Source: Flavihumibacter petaseus NBRC 106054
Lineage (GTDB): Bacteria; Bacteroidota; Bacteroidia; Chitinophagales; Chitinophagaceae
Direction: 5' to 3'
Length of the DNA stretch: 64,000 nt
Assembly (NCBI RefSeq): GCF_000974785.1
Contig: NZ_BBWV01000001.1
Location: 992,001 to 1,056,000 of the forward strand
The translations under genes were made by a program, and so were the position numbers. Under the pieces are notes generated by a model. It had not been told where the DNA came from. It saw nothing but the letters and a program-made list of their open reading frames with translations, and made no database searches. Below are positions 7,841 to 17,002 of this stretch, one piece after another; the stretch's first letter is position 1; each line of letters starts with the position of its first letter.

Positions 7841-9534
7841 CTCGTGAAGGAAAAAGTTTTTTCTGTCCGGTTTCCGGCAGCATCAAATGCAATGATGGTC
7901 AATTGGTGTTTGCCGGGCCGGCACCTTTCATCAAAGCGATATTCAAAATTACGCGCTTTATCATTGGTAAACCTGATCCATGCGCCGTCGAGAAGTGTTC
8001 TGGTCATTTTGTATGCACCAAGGTTATCACTAACGGAGAACAACAGCCGCTGTGCTTTGGAAAGGTTGCCATTGTCTGCCCAGCCAACGGGGTGGATTTC
8101 CGGCGGGGTTGTATCTACTACCAACTGAAAACTTCCGAAATCCCTGAATCTGGCCATTGCCCAATCCTTGTTCCAGGTAACCGGGGAAACATCTTTTTTA
8201 GTACCGGCAAATCTTTGCATCACTACTTTGCCCTGCAGACCAGGAGCGATCGCTGCTGACGGCCTGATCCTGACCAGTATGGAATCCTGCAGCGGGATAG
8301 TGGTTGATCCGAACTGATGAACCGCTGACACCACCTGGGGCAGTGCCGATGGCTGACTTTTACAGGTCAGCGACACCGAATCGTACAGCGCTTTCTCCCC
8401 AACCACGAATTCAGCTTCCGGCGATTCATAAACACCCACCATCAGTGGATAAAATCTTTGTCCCGCAGCCGGAACTGCAGGAATTCCCTTTCCATCGTAC
8501 CGCACGGAAGTCTGCAGCGTGGACGTATTGCCATAGGCATCTTTCACATCAATCCTGATGGGATGACTTAACCCGTCGGACAGATCGATGACCCCATCAC
8601 CTGAAAATTGCGTGTATATGGAACGGATGTAACCCGGCAGTTCACTCAGGTGCTGCAGGTAGGGACCACCTGCGGCCTTTGTCCGGTAGTCGATATGCGC
8701 ATTCAGGTAGCGGGTTGCGTCGTAACCGATATTATCCATCCTGAAGCCGATCACCGGTTTATTGTCTTTCCAGAGGGATGCTTCAAATATTCCGTTTGCA
8801 TTGGTGGACCCGTCATGGGTGTCATAGGCCGTGATGGCAAAGCTGACGAGGGGACTTGAAACGGTAATCGGAGCGGCTGTCCACTCCCCTGCTCCTTTGG
8901 CGGCTAAACCAATCAGCCGTGGCGATTGTTCATATGTTGACACCCGGCGGTCATAAACGGCCAAACGTAAAATGGAGGGTCTTGTGTGGTCCTGGAGCGG
9001 AAAACCGAACAACATTGGATTCAGGTTGACATCATCGGTAGTCCTCCGGATCTCAAAGTGAACGTGAGGAGCCTGAGAGCCGCCGGTGTTGCCACTGTAA
9101 GCGATCAGATCTCCCTTTTTTAACGGAAATTTTTCCGGAGGTACCTGGATATAGAGTTCCCAGCTTTCGTGTTCATATTGCTGGCTGGTTACCCAGGCTT
9201 CCAGTGCAGGAGCGAAGTTGTTGAGGTGACAGTACACTGTTGTGTAGCCGTTCGGATGAGTGATATAGATCGCACGGCCGAACCCGAATGGCTCAATCTT
9301 GATCCGGGAAATATATCCTTCTGCAGCGGCGTATACCGGCAGGTTCTCCCGCCGGAGGGTTTTCAGATCGAGCCCCATGTGGTAGTGGTTGGGACGAAGT
9401 TCCCCGAAATTCCCGCTCAGGTCGATAGGTACTTCCAGCGGTGAACGAAAATATCCTTTCGGATAATCGGTTGGGGAGAATTGGGAAAATGCGGCGACAG
9501 GAAAAAAAAGAAAGAGAAAAATCAGGCGGAACAT
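7837..9534 (-). CDS. M23-family peptidase, secreted
   Basis: 565 residues from the ATG at 9532-9534; a TTG further upstream would only add residues ahead of the signal peptide FRLIFLFLFFPVAAFSQ. The LytM/M23 domain covers about residues 35-175 and keeps the zinc ligands HxxxD in HYHMGLD and HxH in PHVHFE, so it should cleave peptidoglycan cross-links or similar peptides in the periplasm. The remaining 390 residues are beta-rich, with Ig-like stretches such as VDTTPPEIHPV and a final FDAAGNRTEKTF block. The gene forms a two-gene unit with bcp. Its promoter contains an 18-bp palindrome (9562-9579), suggesting repression. Confidence 0.88.
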   Translation of the reverse strand: MFRLIFLFLFFPVAAFSQFSPTDYPKGYFRSPLEVPIDLSGNFGELRPNHYHMGLDLKTLRRENLPVYAAAEGYISRIKIEPFGFGRAIYITHPNGYTTVYCHLNNFAPALEAWVTSQQYEHESWELYIQVPPEKFPLKKGDLIAYSGNTGGSQAPHVHFEIRRTTDDVNLNPMLFGFPLQDHTRPSILRLAVYDRRVSTYEQSPRLIGLAAKGAGEWTAAPITVSSPLVSFAITAYDTHDGSTNANGIFEASLWKDNKPVIGFRMDNIGYDATRYLNAHIDYRTKAAGGPYLQHLSELPGYIRSIYTQFSGDGVIDLSDGLSHPIRIDVKDAYGNTSTLQTSVRYDGKGIPAVPAAGQRFYPLMVGVYESPEAEFVVGEKALYDSVSLTCKSQPSALPQVVSAVHQFGSTTIPLQDSILVRIRPSAAIAPGLQGKVVMQRFAGTKKDVSPVTWNKDWAMARFRDFGSFQLVVDTTPPEIHPVGWADNGNLSKAQRLLFSVSDNLGAYKMTRTLLDGAWIRFTNDKARNFEYRFDERCRPGKHQLTIIAFDAAGNRTEKTFSFTR

Positions 9535-9554
9535 GCGACTCAATTGATTGAAAG

Positions 9555-9585
9555 CAAATATAAGTTGTTTAAACAACTTGTTAAA
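9555..9585 (-). promoter_or_regulatory. Promoter of the M23 peptidase-bcp unit
   Basis: On the minus strand TTTA (9582-9585), a 19-nt spacer, then TATATTTG (9555-9562), a perfect match to the Bacteroidota -7 element TAnnTTTG. The -33 element differs from TTTG at one base. Predicted transcription start is near 9548-9551, about 15 nt before the ATG. Confidence 0.65.
9562..9579. promoter_or_regulatory. 18-bp perfect palindrome in the M23 promoter spacer (candidate operator)
   Basis: AAGTTGTTTAAACAACTT reads the same on both strands and fills the spacer between the -33 and -7 elements of the M23 promoter. A dimeric regulator bound here would block RNA polymerase. No regulator gene adjoins it. 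Confidence 0.5.
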
Positions 9586-9716
9586 TGAAGCTTACTCCTG
9601 GCAGTCGGGTACAAGATTTGTAAAATATGGAACAGCGTTTGTTATTGGTTCAGTGTCTAAGACAATAAGGCCATTATACAGTAGCAATAATTTGTAAACG
9701 AGAAATCAGCGTGGTT

Positions 9717-9932
9717 ATGAAAAGATTTCAACAAAAAGTGGTGGTTTTGCTGGCGGTAGTGATCAGTTCAGTGATCGGAGCGATTAAGGGACAGGAAGCC
9801 AAGCAGAAATGGATGTTCAGAATTTTGAGCAAACAGGACGAACGACAGTCCCGTGCGGTCAGAAAATCTGATGCGAGAGAAGGGAAGGTATTGCTGGATG
9901 ATATTGAAATGGCGGCTTATCACAATAGTTAG
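9717..9932 (+). CDS. Small hypothetical protein with a signal-like N-terminus
   Basis: 71 residues from the ATG at 9717; a GTG two codons upstream is possible. Residues 1-24 have a basic start and a hydrophobic run (VVVLLAVVISSVIGAIKG), consistent with a signal peptide or membrane anchor. The rest is charged (RILSKQDERQSRAVRKSDAR). I recognise no family. It lies between the divergent M23 gene and carB and is followed by a strong terminator at 9953-9984, which supports it as a separate transcript. No clear -7 element precedes it. Confidence 0.45.
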   Translation: MKRFQQKVVVLLAVVISSVIGAIKGQEAKQKWMFRILSKQDERQSRAVRKSDAREGKVLLDDIEMAAYHNS

Positions 9933-9952
9933 TCCCACAAGATAATCCTGAC

Positions 9953-9984
9953 AAGGCCTTCACCGCGGTGAAGGCCTTTTTTTT
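9953..9984 (+). terminator. Rho-independent terminator
   Basis: Perfect 13-bp inverted repeat (AAGGCCTTCACCG mirrored by CGGTGAAGGCCTT) followed by a run of eight T. It ends the small ORF at 9717-9932, and its T-run overlaps the -33 element of carB. Confidence 0.85.
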
Positions 9985-10013
9985 GGGCCATTGCGCTCCG
10001 GGGCGTACTTTTG
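9982..10013 (+). promoter_or_regulatory. carB promoter
   Basis: TTTG at 9982-9985, a 20-nt spacer, then TACTTTTG at 10006-10013. Both elements match the Bacteroidota consensus exactly. The start codon at 10034 would follow a leader of roughly 15 nt. Confidence 0.75.
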
Positions 10014-10033
10014 CGCAATTTATTTTTTCCAGA

Positions 10034-12859
10034 ATGCCAAAAGACAATTCCATCAAATCCGTCCTGATCATAGGTTCAGGACCCATTATTATTGGACAGG
10101 CCTGTGAGTTTGACTATTCCGGAACCCAGGCTGCCCGTAGCCTCCGTGAAGAGGGAATCAAGGTGATCCTGATCAACAGTAATCCGGCAACCATCATGAC
10201 AGACCCCATGATGGCAGACCGTGTATACCTGCTGCCGCTGACGGTGGAAAGTATTGAACAGATCCTGGAGGAAAACCAAATTGACGCGGTACTACCCACG
10301 ATGGGCGGTCAGACCGCGCTTAACCTTGCCAAAGAGGCCGAGGACCTGGGGATCTGGGAAAAGTACAATGTGCGCCTGATCGGTGTGGACATTAAAGCCA
10401 TAGACAAGGCAGAAGACAGGGAAAAGTTCCGTCAGTGGATGATAGCACTGGGAGTTCCGGTTGCTACTGCAAAAACGGCGAACAGTTTCCTGGAAGGAAA
10501 GGAATATGCCCAGCAAATTGGCTACCCCCTCGTTATCCGACCCTCTTTTACACTGGGTGGAACCGGCGGTGGATTCGTGCATGATAAGGACGAACTGGAT
10601 GAAGCACTCAACAGGGGGCTTCAGGCTTCTCCCATACATGAAGTACTGGTAGAACAGGCCGTTCTGGGCTGGAAGGAATTTGAGCTGGAATTATTGCGTG
10701 ACAGCAATGATAATGTGGTGATCATCTGTACCGTGGAGAACTTTGACCCGATGGGTGTTCACACTGGTGATTCCATTACGGTTGCTCCGGCGATGACGCT
10801 CAGCGATTCCGCCTTTCAGCTGATGCGCAATACTGCCATCGAGATGATGCGTGATCTTGGAAACTTTGCAGGCGGCTGTAACGTACAGTTTGCCCTCAAC
10901 CCGGCTACTGAAGAAATCATCGCCATCGAGATCAACCCCAGGGTAAGCCGTTCTTCTGCACTCGCATCCAAAGCTACCGGGTATCCGATCGCCAAAATCG
11001 CCGCCAAACTTGCCATCGGCTATAACCTCGATGAACTGGAAAATCAGATCACCAAAAGCACCTCAGCATATTTCGAGCCGGCACTGGACTATGTAATTGT
11101 TAAGATCCCCAGGTGGAATTTTGACAAGTTCAAAGGCGCGAACGATACGCTTGGCCTCCAGATGAAAAGTGTGGGAGAGGTGATGGGCATCGGCCGCAGC
11201 TTCACGGAAGCTGTTCAGAAAGCCTGCCAGAGCCTGGAGAATAATGCTGTCGGACTGGGTTACTATGGAAAGAGCCAGATGCATGCGGAAGAACTGATTG
11301 AATATATCAAGACGCCGAAATGGGACCGGATTTTCCGCATCAAAGACGCCCTTATGCTGGGTGTCAGCATCAATACAATTGTAAAGGCAACCAACGGGAT
11401 TGACCGCTGGTTCCTGTATGAGATCCAGAAGATCTGTAATATCGAAAAAGAGCTGGCAAAATACAAACTGGCTACTTTGCCCATCGAGCTGCTTCGTGAA
11501 GCCAAACTTCATGGGTTCAGTGATGAGCAGATTTGCAGGGTGATGCAGGACGGCAATGAGGATGCGCTATATGAAAAGCGTAAGGCTGCCGGAATCCGCA
11601 GGGTGTATAAGATGGTGGATACCTGTTCCGCTGAGTTTGAAGCCAAAACGCCTTACTTCTACTCAACCTTCGAAGGTTCCAATAGCAACGAGGCCAAACC
11701 AAGTGACCGCAAAAAGATCATCGTTCTCGGATCAGGTCCCAACAGGATCGGCCAGGGTATCGAATTTGACTACTGCTGCGTACACGGCCTGCTGGCCATC
11801 AAAGAAGCCGGTTATGAAGCCATCATGGTGAATTGTAACCCAGAAACAGTTTCCACTGATTTTGATATTGCCGACAAACTGTATTTCGAGCCCGTTTACT
11901 GGGAACACCTTTGGGAAATTATCGAAAACGAGCAGCCGGATGGCGTGATTGTTCAGCTTGGCGGTCAGACGGCCCTGAAACTGGCAGAAAAACTGACAGA
12001 AAAGGGAATCAAAATTATCGGTACTTCTTTCGACAATATGGATATCGCGGAAGACAGGGGACGTTTCAGCGACATGCTGAAAGACCTCAATATCCCGTAT
12101 CCGGAATACGGTACGGCATACAATGTTGATGATGCAGTGGAAGTTGCCAACCGGGTAGGTTATCCTGTTCTGGTTAGACCTTCCTATGTTCTGGGTGGTC
12201 AGCGGATGCGGATCGTGATCAACGACGAAGAAGTGGAAAAGGCAGTTGTCAGCCTTCTGAAACATATTCCGGGCAACAAGATCCTCATCGATCATTTCCT
12301 TGACCGGTGCCAGGAAGCCGAGGTGGATGCCATATTTGACGGCGAGAACTTTCACGTCATGGGAGTAATGGAACATATAGAGCCGGCAGGTATCCATTCC
12401 GGCGACTCCAACGCTGTTCTCCCTGCCTTCAACCTCAGCCCCATGGAAGTAACGACCATGGAATATTATTCTGAAAAGATTGCAAGAGCCCTGAACATTA
12501 AAGGCCTGATCAATATCCAGTTCGCCATTAAGGATGGTAAGGTGTACGTGATAGAAGCCAACCCGCGTGCTTCAAGAACTACCCCATTCATCGCGAAGGC
12601 ATACCAGATCCCTTATCTCAATATTGCGACGAAGGTAATGCTGGGTGTAAACAAGCTGACGGATTTCAAATTCGAGAAGAAACTCAAGGGATTTGCGATC
12701 AAGGAACCGGTTTTCAGTTTCAATAAGTTCCCCGGTGTAAATAAGGAACTCGGACCAGAAATGAAAAGCACGGGTGAAGCCATTCGCTTTGTTAAAGATC
12801 TGCGTGATCCTTATTTCAGACAGCTGTACAAGGACAGAAGCATGTACCTGTCGAAATAA
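10034..12859 (+). CDS. carB: Carbamoyl-phosphate synthase large chain, without the allosteric domain
   Basis: Makes carbamoyl phosphate from bicarbonate, ATP and the ammonia supplied by CarA, for pyrimidines and arginine. The ATG at 10034 gives 941 residues. Two homologous ATP-grasp halves are complete: the first opens with SVLIIGSGPIIIGQACEFDY and contains RPSFTLGGTGGG; the second opens with IIVLGSGPNRIGQGIEFDY and contains RPSYVLGGQRM. The E. coli protein continues for about 130 residues as an MGS-like regulatory domain bound by UMP, IMP and ornithine. Here the protein stops just after KDLRDPYFRQLY, where that domain would begin. I recall CarB of similar length (about 950 residues) from flavobacteria, so the truncation is probably normal for the lineage. 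carA is not in the window. Confidence 0.95.
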   Translation: MPKDNSIKSVLIIGSGPIIIGQACEFDYSGTQAARSLREEGIKVILINSNPATIMTDPMMADRVYLLPLTVESIEQILEENQIDAVLPTMGGQTALNLAKEAEDLGIWEKYNVRLIGVDIKAIDKAEDREKFRQWMIALGVPVATAKTANSFLEGKEYAQQIGYPLVIRPSFTLGGTGGGFVHDKDELDEALNRGLQASPIHEVLVEQAVLGWKEFELELLRDSNDNVVIICTVENFDPMGVHTGDSITVAPAMTLSDSAFQLMRNTAIEMMRDLGNFAGGCNVQFALNPATEEIIAIEINPRVSRSSALASKATGYPIAKIAAKLAIGYNLDELENQITKSTSAYFEPALDYVIVKIPRWNFDKFKGANDTLGLQMKSVGEVMGIGRSFTEAVQKACQSLENNAVGLGYYGKSQMHAEELIEYIKTPKWDRIFRIKDALMLGVSINTIVKATNGIDRWFLYEIQKICNIEKELAKYKLATLPIELLREAKLHGFSDEQICRVMQDGNEDALYEKRKAAGIRRVYKMVDTCSAEFEAKTPYFYSTFEGSNSNEAKPSDRKKIIVLGSGPNRIGQGIEFDYCCVHGLLAIKEAGYEAIMVNCNPETVSTDFDIADKLYFEPVYWEHLWEIIENEQPDGVIVQLGGQTALKLAEKLTEKGIKIIGTSFDNMDIAEDRGRFSDMLKDLNIPYPEYGTAYNVDDAVEVANRVGYPVLVRPSYVLGGQRMRIVINDEEVEKAVVSLLKHIPGNKILIDHFLDRCQEAEVDAIFDGENFHVMGVMEHIEPAGIHSGDSNAVLPAFNLSPMEVTTMEYYSEKIARALNIKGLINIQFAIKDGKVYVIEANPRASRTTPFIAKAYQIPYLNIATKVMLGVNKLTDFKFEKKLKGFAIKEPVFSFNKFPGVNKELGPEMKSTGEAIRFVKDLRDPYFRQLYKDRSMYLSK

Positions 12860-12882
12860 TAAGACAACTCATTGATTGTCAG

Positions 12883-12910
12883 GCGGCCCCATACCAGGGG
12901 CCGCTTTTTT
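12883..12910 (+). terminator. Terminator after carB
   Basis: GCGGCCCC at 12883-12890 pairs with GGGGCCGC at 12897-12904 around a 6-nt loop, followed directly by six T. It lies 23 nt after the carB stop. Confidence 0.85.
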
Positions 12911-13025
12911 GTTCCCCGGGGCCGGGCAGCGCTGACCTTTTGGCAGCATTGATATGCCTTTTTCATATTGGAATAATGTTTGACCTTTGTACATACAATC
13001 ACACCATTATACTAAAAGGACATTT

Positions 13026-13676
13026 ATGAAATACTTACAGGATCTGGATTGGCGCTATGCCGCCAAAAGAATGAACGGCCAGGCTGTTCCTGTTGCCAAA
13101 CTGGAAAACATTAAAGAGGCGATCAGGCTGGCGCCGAGTTCGCTGGGCCTGCAACCATATTCAATTATTGTGGTAGAAGATGCAGCCCTCCGGGAGGCTT
13201 TGTCACCCGCGATCTTCCATCAGCCCCAGGTAAAAGAAGGGTCAGCACTGATCATATTTGCTGCCTGGAAAGATATTACCGAAGAACAGGTTGATGCTTA
13301 CCTGGCCAACATTGCTGCAACCCGGAATATACCGGTGGAAGGTCTGGGTGACTTCCGGAAAATGATTCTTGGCGCTGTCAGTGGGAAAACGCCGGAGCAA
13401 ATTTTCCAGTGGAATGCCCGCCAGGCGTATATAGCACTGGGTTATGCCACTGCAGCAGCAGCTTTTGAACAGGTGGACAGTACCCCGATGGAAGGGTTTT
13501 CACCGGAAGCTGTAAACCGTATCCTGTCGCTGGAAGAAAAAGGATTGAGTGCTGTCGCCGTGCTTGCCCTTGGCTTCAGGGATGCTGAAAAGGACAATAT
13601 GGCCAGGGCCCCGAAAGTCCGCCGCCCCTCCAAAGCGCTTTTTACCCACTACGAAAACGAATTGGCTACCGCGTAA
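13026..13676 (+). CDS. NAD(P)H-dependent nitroreductase-family oxidoreductase
   Basis: 216 residues from the ATG at 13026, preceded by AAAAGGA. The N-terminal block RYAAKRMNGQAVPVAKL, then AIRLAPSSLGLQPYSIIVV, and the later WNARQAYIALGYATAAAAFEQVDSTPMEGF place it in the FMN-dependent NfsB/nitroreductase family. These cytosolic flavoproteins reduce quinones and nitro compounds with NAD(P)H. The RLAPSS segment is the usual FMN-phosphate contact. It stands alone, bounded by the carB terminator and its own terminator at 13714-13739. The physiological substrate cannot be read from sequence. Confidence 0.88.
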   Translation: MKYLQDLDWRYAAKRMNGQAVPVAKLENIKEAIRLAPSSLGLQPYSIIVVEDAALREALSPAIFHQPQVKEGSALIIFAAWKDITEEQVDAYLANIAATRNIPVEGLGDFRKMILGAVSGKTPEQIFQWNARQAYIALGYATAAAAFEQVDSTPMEGFSPEAVNRILSLEEKGLSAVAVLALGFRDAEKDNMARAPKVRRPSKALFTHYENELATA

Positions 13677-13713
13677 GCTGAAATATTTTGCTGGTTTTGT
13701 CACACACATGAAA

Positions 13714-13739
13714 GAAGCCACCCTCCGGGGTGGCTTTTT
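13714..13739 (+). terminator. Terminator after the nitroreductase gene
   Basis: AAGCCACC at 13714-13721 pairs with GGTGGCTT at 13728-13735 around the loop CTCCGG, followed by a T-run to 13739. Confidence 0.85.
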
Positions 13740-13788
13740 CGGGTTTAAATACCCTTGATCCCCGCATCATCGTCACCTACTTTTCAGT

Positions 13789-15405
13789 ATGGCATTGAAG
13801 AAAGCACCATACTGGCAAGCTGCCCCCTTTCTCCGGCTATTGCCTGCCTTGCTGGTTGGCATCGTGGCCGGTGATGGCATTACCAGGCCCTGGCTTCCGG
13901 TAACAGGTTTGTCCGTAACGTCAGTCTGCCTGGCATTCTTCCAGGGTAACCCGGCGCTTTGCCGTTATCACTACCGCTGGCTGCCCGGCCTCCCGGTATT
14001 ATTGCTTGTATTCAGTTTGGGCGCTCTGGGAAGTTATGCTGCCCAAATCAGGCACCGACCCTGGTGGTTGGGAAACCAGCTACACCAGGTAGTTGCCCTG
14101 GTGGGTACACCGCAGACCATTCCCCTGCCGGGCCGACGTGGTTTCAGTCAAAAATTCAGTATTACGGAAGCCCTGCTGACCCAAAACCGAACCATTGCTG
14201 TTGCCGGTTCTATCCAGGTAAGCCTCGACAGCAACAACACTCATCTCCCCATGCCCGGAGAAACCTGGTTGTTGTCGGCAACACCGGTGCGGAAGATAAT
14301 AACCCGCCCCGGCGAAAAATTCAATTATGCCGCATTTGCAGCAAGGCATCAACTCTTTCACCAGGGATTCTGGAAAGAGCAGGAATTACGAAAGCTAAAT
14401 AGTCCGGGTACACTTTCCGCAGCGCGGTGGTTGTCTGCTGCACAGCTTTCCGCGATATCAGCAATGCGCAAGACAATGCCGGAAACAGAAGCGGGACTTG
14501 CCATGGCATTGCTGATCGGATACCGCCAGGAGATCAGCAAGTTGTTGCTGCAGGCCTATTCCGACACCGGGGTGATGCACGTGATCGCTGTGTCCGGAAT
14601 GCACCTGTCGCTTTTGTTCACCGTCTTACAACACCTGTTGAAGTTTCCTGAGCATTACCGGTACCAGCAATGGGGAAAAGCCATGTTGATCACCAGCATA
14701 GTGATCTTCTTTTGCGGGGTTGCCGGCAATACACCATCGATTCTCCGGGCAGCAGTAATGTTTATTTTACAACTGCTGTCAAAGCTGATCCGGAAGCCGG
14801 TGAATACCGGCCAGGCATTATCGTTAACTGCATTTGGCCTGTTGTGCTGCGAACCCATGTGGCTTTGGGATGCAGGATTTCAGTTATCATTCGCTGCACT
14901 GACCGGAATTGTCATCTATCAACCGCTTTTCAGCCAATTACTGGTATTCCGGAACCGGTTCCTGAAAGGTGTCTGGGAACTGGCTGCGGTAACGCTGGCT
15001 GCGCAGGTACTGACCGCACCCATCAGCATAAAACTGTTTCACCAGTTACCGGTGTATTTCCTGGCGGCCAACCTTGTTGCCGTACCGCTCTCCAGTGTGG
15101 CGTTACTGACCGGGCTTTTGCAGTGGCTGTTGTCAGCAGTTAACCTTCCTGTACATTTACCCGGCTTCCTTACCGGATGGCTGATCCGGATCATGAATGG
15201 ATCTATCGGACACCTGCACTTGTTACCGGGGGCAGTGATCACCGGACTTGCCCTTTCCGACAAGGCATTATATACCTGTTACCTGTTCCTCTTTTTTGTG
15301 ACCAGGTGGCTACAATGCAGAACTGCGGGATGGCTGACAGCAACGCTCTGCCTCGCCCTGATCGCAGGACTGGCCTACTATTGGCAGGCTTTTTCCCATC
15401 AATAA
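13789..15405 (+). CDS. ComEC/Rec2-family competence protein, short form
   Basis: Inner-membrane channel protein for uptake of single-stranded DNA in natural transformation. The 538 residues start with an N-terminal hydrophobic and DUF4131-like part, then the Competence domain at about residues 225-500 with the signature MHVIAVSGMHLSLLF followed by FFCGVAGNTPSILRAAVM. There are around ten hydrophobic helices. The C-terminal metallo-beta-lactamase-like domain of Bacillus and Thermus ComEC is missing; I recall many Bacteroidota homologues being short in the same way. The ATG at 13789 lies only two bases after a near-consensus -7 element (TACTTTTC). purH follows after 40 nt. Confidence 0.87.
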   Translation: MALKKAPYWQAAPFLRLLPALLVGIVAGDGITRPWLPVTGLSVTSVCLAFFQGNPALCRYHYRWLPGLPVLLLVFSLGALGSYAAQIRHRPWWLGNQLHQVVALVGTPQTIPLPGRRGFSQKFSITEALLTQNRTIAVAGSIQVSLDSNNTHLPMPGETWLLSATPVRKIITRPGEKFNYAAFAARHQLFHQGFWKEQELRKLNSPGTLSAARWLSAAQLSAISAMRKTMPETEAGLAMALLIGYRQEISKLLLQAYSDTGVMHVIAVSGMHLSLLFTVLQHLLKFPEHYRYQQWGKAMLITSIVIFFCGVAGNTPSILRAAVMFILQLLSKLIRKPVNTGQALSLTAFGLLCCEPMWLWDAGFQLSFAALTGIVIYQPLFSQLLVFRNRFLKGVWELAAVTLAAQVLTAPISIKLFHQLPVYFLAANLVAVPLSSVALLTGLLQWLLSAVNLPVHLPGFLTGWLIRIMNGSIGHLHLLPGAVITGLALSDKALYTCYLFLFFVTRWLQCRTAGWLTATLCLALIAGLAYYWQAFSHQ

Positions 15406-15409
15406 ACCG

Positions 15410-15417
15410 TACATTTG
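15410..15417 (+). promoter_or_regulatory. -7 element upstream of purH
   Basis: TACATTTG, a perfect TAnnTTTG match, 28 nt before the purH ATG. No clear -33 TTTG lies at the expected distance. Confidence 0.5.
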
Positions 15418-15445
15418 CGCCTCCTTAATCAGTCAAGCTTCTAAT

Positions 15446-16978
15446 ATGAACAAAAAGGTCCAAAGCGCATTGATTTCCGTTTTTTATAAAGACGGACTGG
15501 AACCCCTGGTAAGATTACTGCACGAACAGGGCGTAACAATATATTCAACAGGAGGAACGCAACAGTTCATTGAAAAACTGGAAATTCCCTGCGTTCCCGT
15601 AGAGTCAGTTACGTCTTATCCATCCATCCTTGGCGGAAGGGTTAAAACACTGCACCCGAAAGTGTTTGGCGGTATTCTTGGCAGAAGGAACAATGAGCAG
15701 GATCTCAGCGAAATGAAAGCATTTGAGATCCCGGAGCTTGACCTCGTGATCGTTGACCTCTACCCCTTTGAAGAAACGGTAGCAAGCACTTCGGATGAGC
15801 AGGCGATCATTGAAAAAATTGATATCGGCGGACCATCCATGATCCGTGGTGCCGCGAAAAATCACCGTGATGTAGTGGTTCTGGCATCCAAACAGGATTA
15901 CGGTTTCCTGGAACAGCTGCTGCGTGATCAGCAGGGTTTCACCACACTGGAACAACGCCGCCATTTTGCAGCAAAAGCTTTTGAGATCTGCGCACATTAC
16001 GATGTAGCCATTTCACAATATTTCACTCCCGGGCAGGACAATTATTTCCTGGCTTCAGTTCCCCGGCCGAAAATCATGCGGTATGGTGAAAACCCGCATC
16101 AGCAGGGCGTTTATTATGGAGCGTTGGATGAACTGTTCCATCAGCTGAATGGTAAGGAGCTTTCCTATAATAACCTGGTAGATGTGGATGCAGCAGTACA
16201 ACTGATCCGCGAGTTCGGAGATGTGGCTGCATCTCAGGGCGAGAAAACATTTGCCATCATTAAGCATACCAATGTGTGCGGCATTGCATCCAGGCCAACA
16301 GTGAAAACTGCCTGGGACGCAGCGCTTGCGGGTGATCCTGAAAGTGCTTTTGGCGGTGTGCTCGTATGCAACGGAACAATTGACAGTGAAACTGCAAACG
16401 CCATCAACGAAATCTTCTTTGAAGTACTGATCGCTCCTGGATATGATCCTGCAGCACTGGAGATCCTGCGTGCAAAAAAGAACAGGATCCTGTTGCAACA
16501 GAAAAAACATCTTCCTGAATCTTCGCAATACAAATCTTTACTGAACGGTGTTCTTGTTCAGCAGACTGACAGCGGCAATTTCAGCAAATGGGAAGAAGCC
16601 GGTGGAAGAGATAGTTCAGCAGCAGAACGGGCAGATCTAGAGTTTGCGAACCTTGTCTGCAAACACCTGAAAAGCAACGCCATTGCGCTGGTTAAAAACA
16701 AGCAACTGGTAGGAAAGGGTTGTGGACAGACAAGCCGTATCGATTCCCTTCGCCAGGCGATCGAAAAGAGCCGTCAGTTCACATTTGATCTGAAAGGCGC
16801 GGTTCTCGCAAGTGATGCATTCTTCCCCTTCAATGATTGTGTGCAGCTCGGGCATGAAGCGGGAATTGAAGCGTTTATCCAGCCTGGTGGATCAATCCGC
16901 GACAAGGATTCCATTGACTATTGCAAAACGAACAACCTGGCAATGGTGATCACAGGCATGCGTCACTTCAAACACTAA
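15446..16978 (+). CDS. purH: Bifunctional AICAR formyltransferase/IMP cyclohydrolase
   Basis: Catalyses the last two steps of purine synthesis: formylation of AICAR by 10-formyl-THF and ring closure to IMP. The 510 residues begin with the MGS-like IMP cyclohydrolase domain (VQSALISVFYKDGLEPLV, YSTGGTQQFI, GGRVKTLHPKVFGG). The AICAR transformylase domain follows with RYGENPHQQ, the catalytic Lys-His pair in IKHTNVCG, AFGGVL, GKGCGQTSR and FFPFNDCV. The length is normal. This purH and purU (61661-62500) are the two formyl-folate-related enzymes of the window, but they are far apart. Confidence 0.97.
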   Translation: MNKKVQSALISVFYKDGLEPLVRLLHEQGVTIYSTGGTQQFIEKLEIPCVPVESVTSYPSILGGRVKTLHPKVFGGILGRRNNEQDLSEMKAFEIPELDLVIVDLYPFEETVASTSDEQAIIEKIDIGGPSMIRGAAKNHRDVVVLASKQDYGFLEQLLRDQQGFTTLEQRRHFAAKAFEICAHYDVAISQYFTPGQDNYFLASVPRPKIMRYGENPHQQGVYYGALDELFHQLNGKELSYNNLVDVDAAVQLIREFGDVAASQGEKTFAIIKHTNVCGIASRPTVKTAWDAALAGDPESAFGGVLVCNGTIDSETANAINEIFFEVLIAPGYDPAALEILRAKKNRILLQQKKHLPESSQYKSLLNGVLVQQTDSGNFSKWEEAGGRDSSAAERADLEFANLVCKHLKSNAIALVKNKQLVGKGCGQTSRIDSLRQAIEKSRQFTFDLKGAVLASDAFFPFNDCVQLGHEAGIEAFIQPGGSIRDKDSIDYCKTNNLAMVITGMRHFKH

Positions 16979-17002
16979 CGGCCAAAATTTTCCAGTCAGG
17001 TA

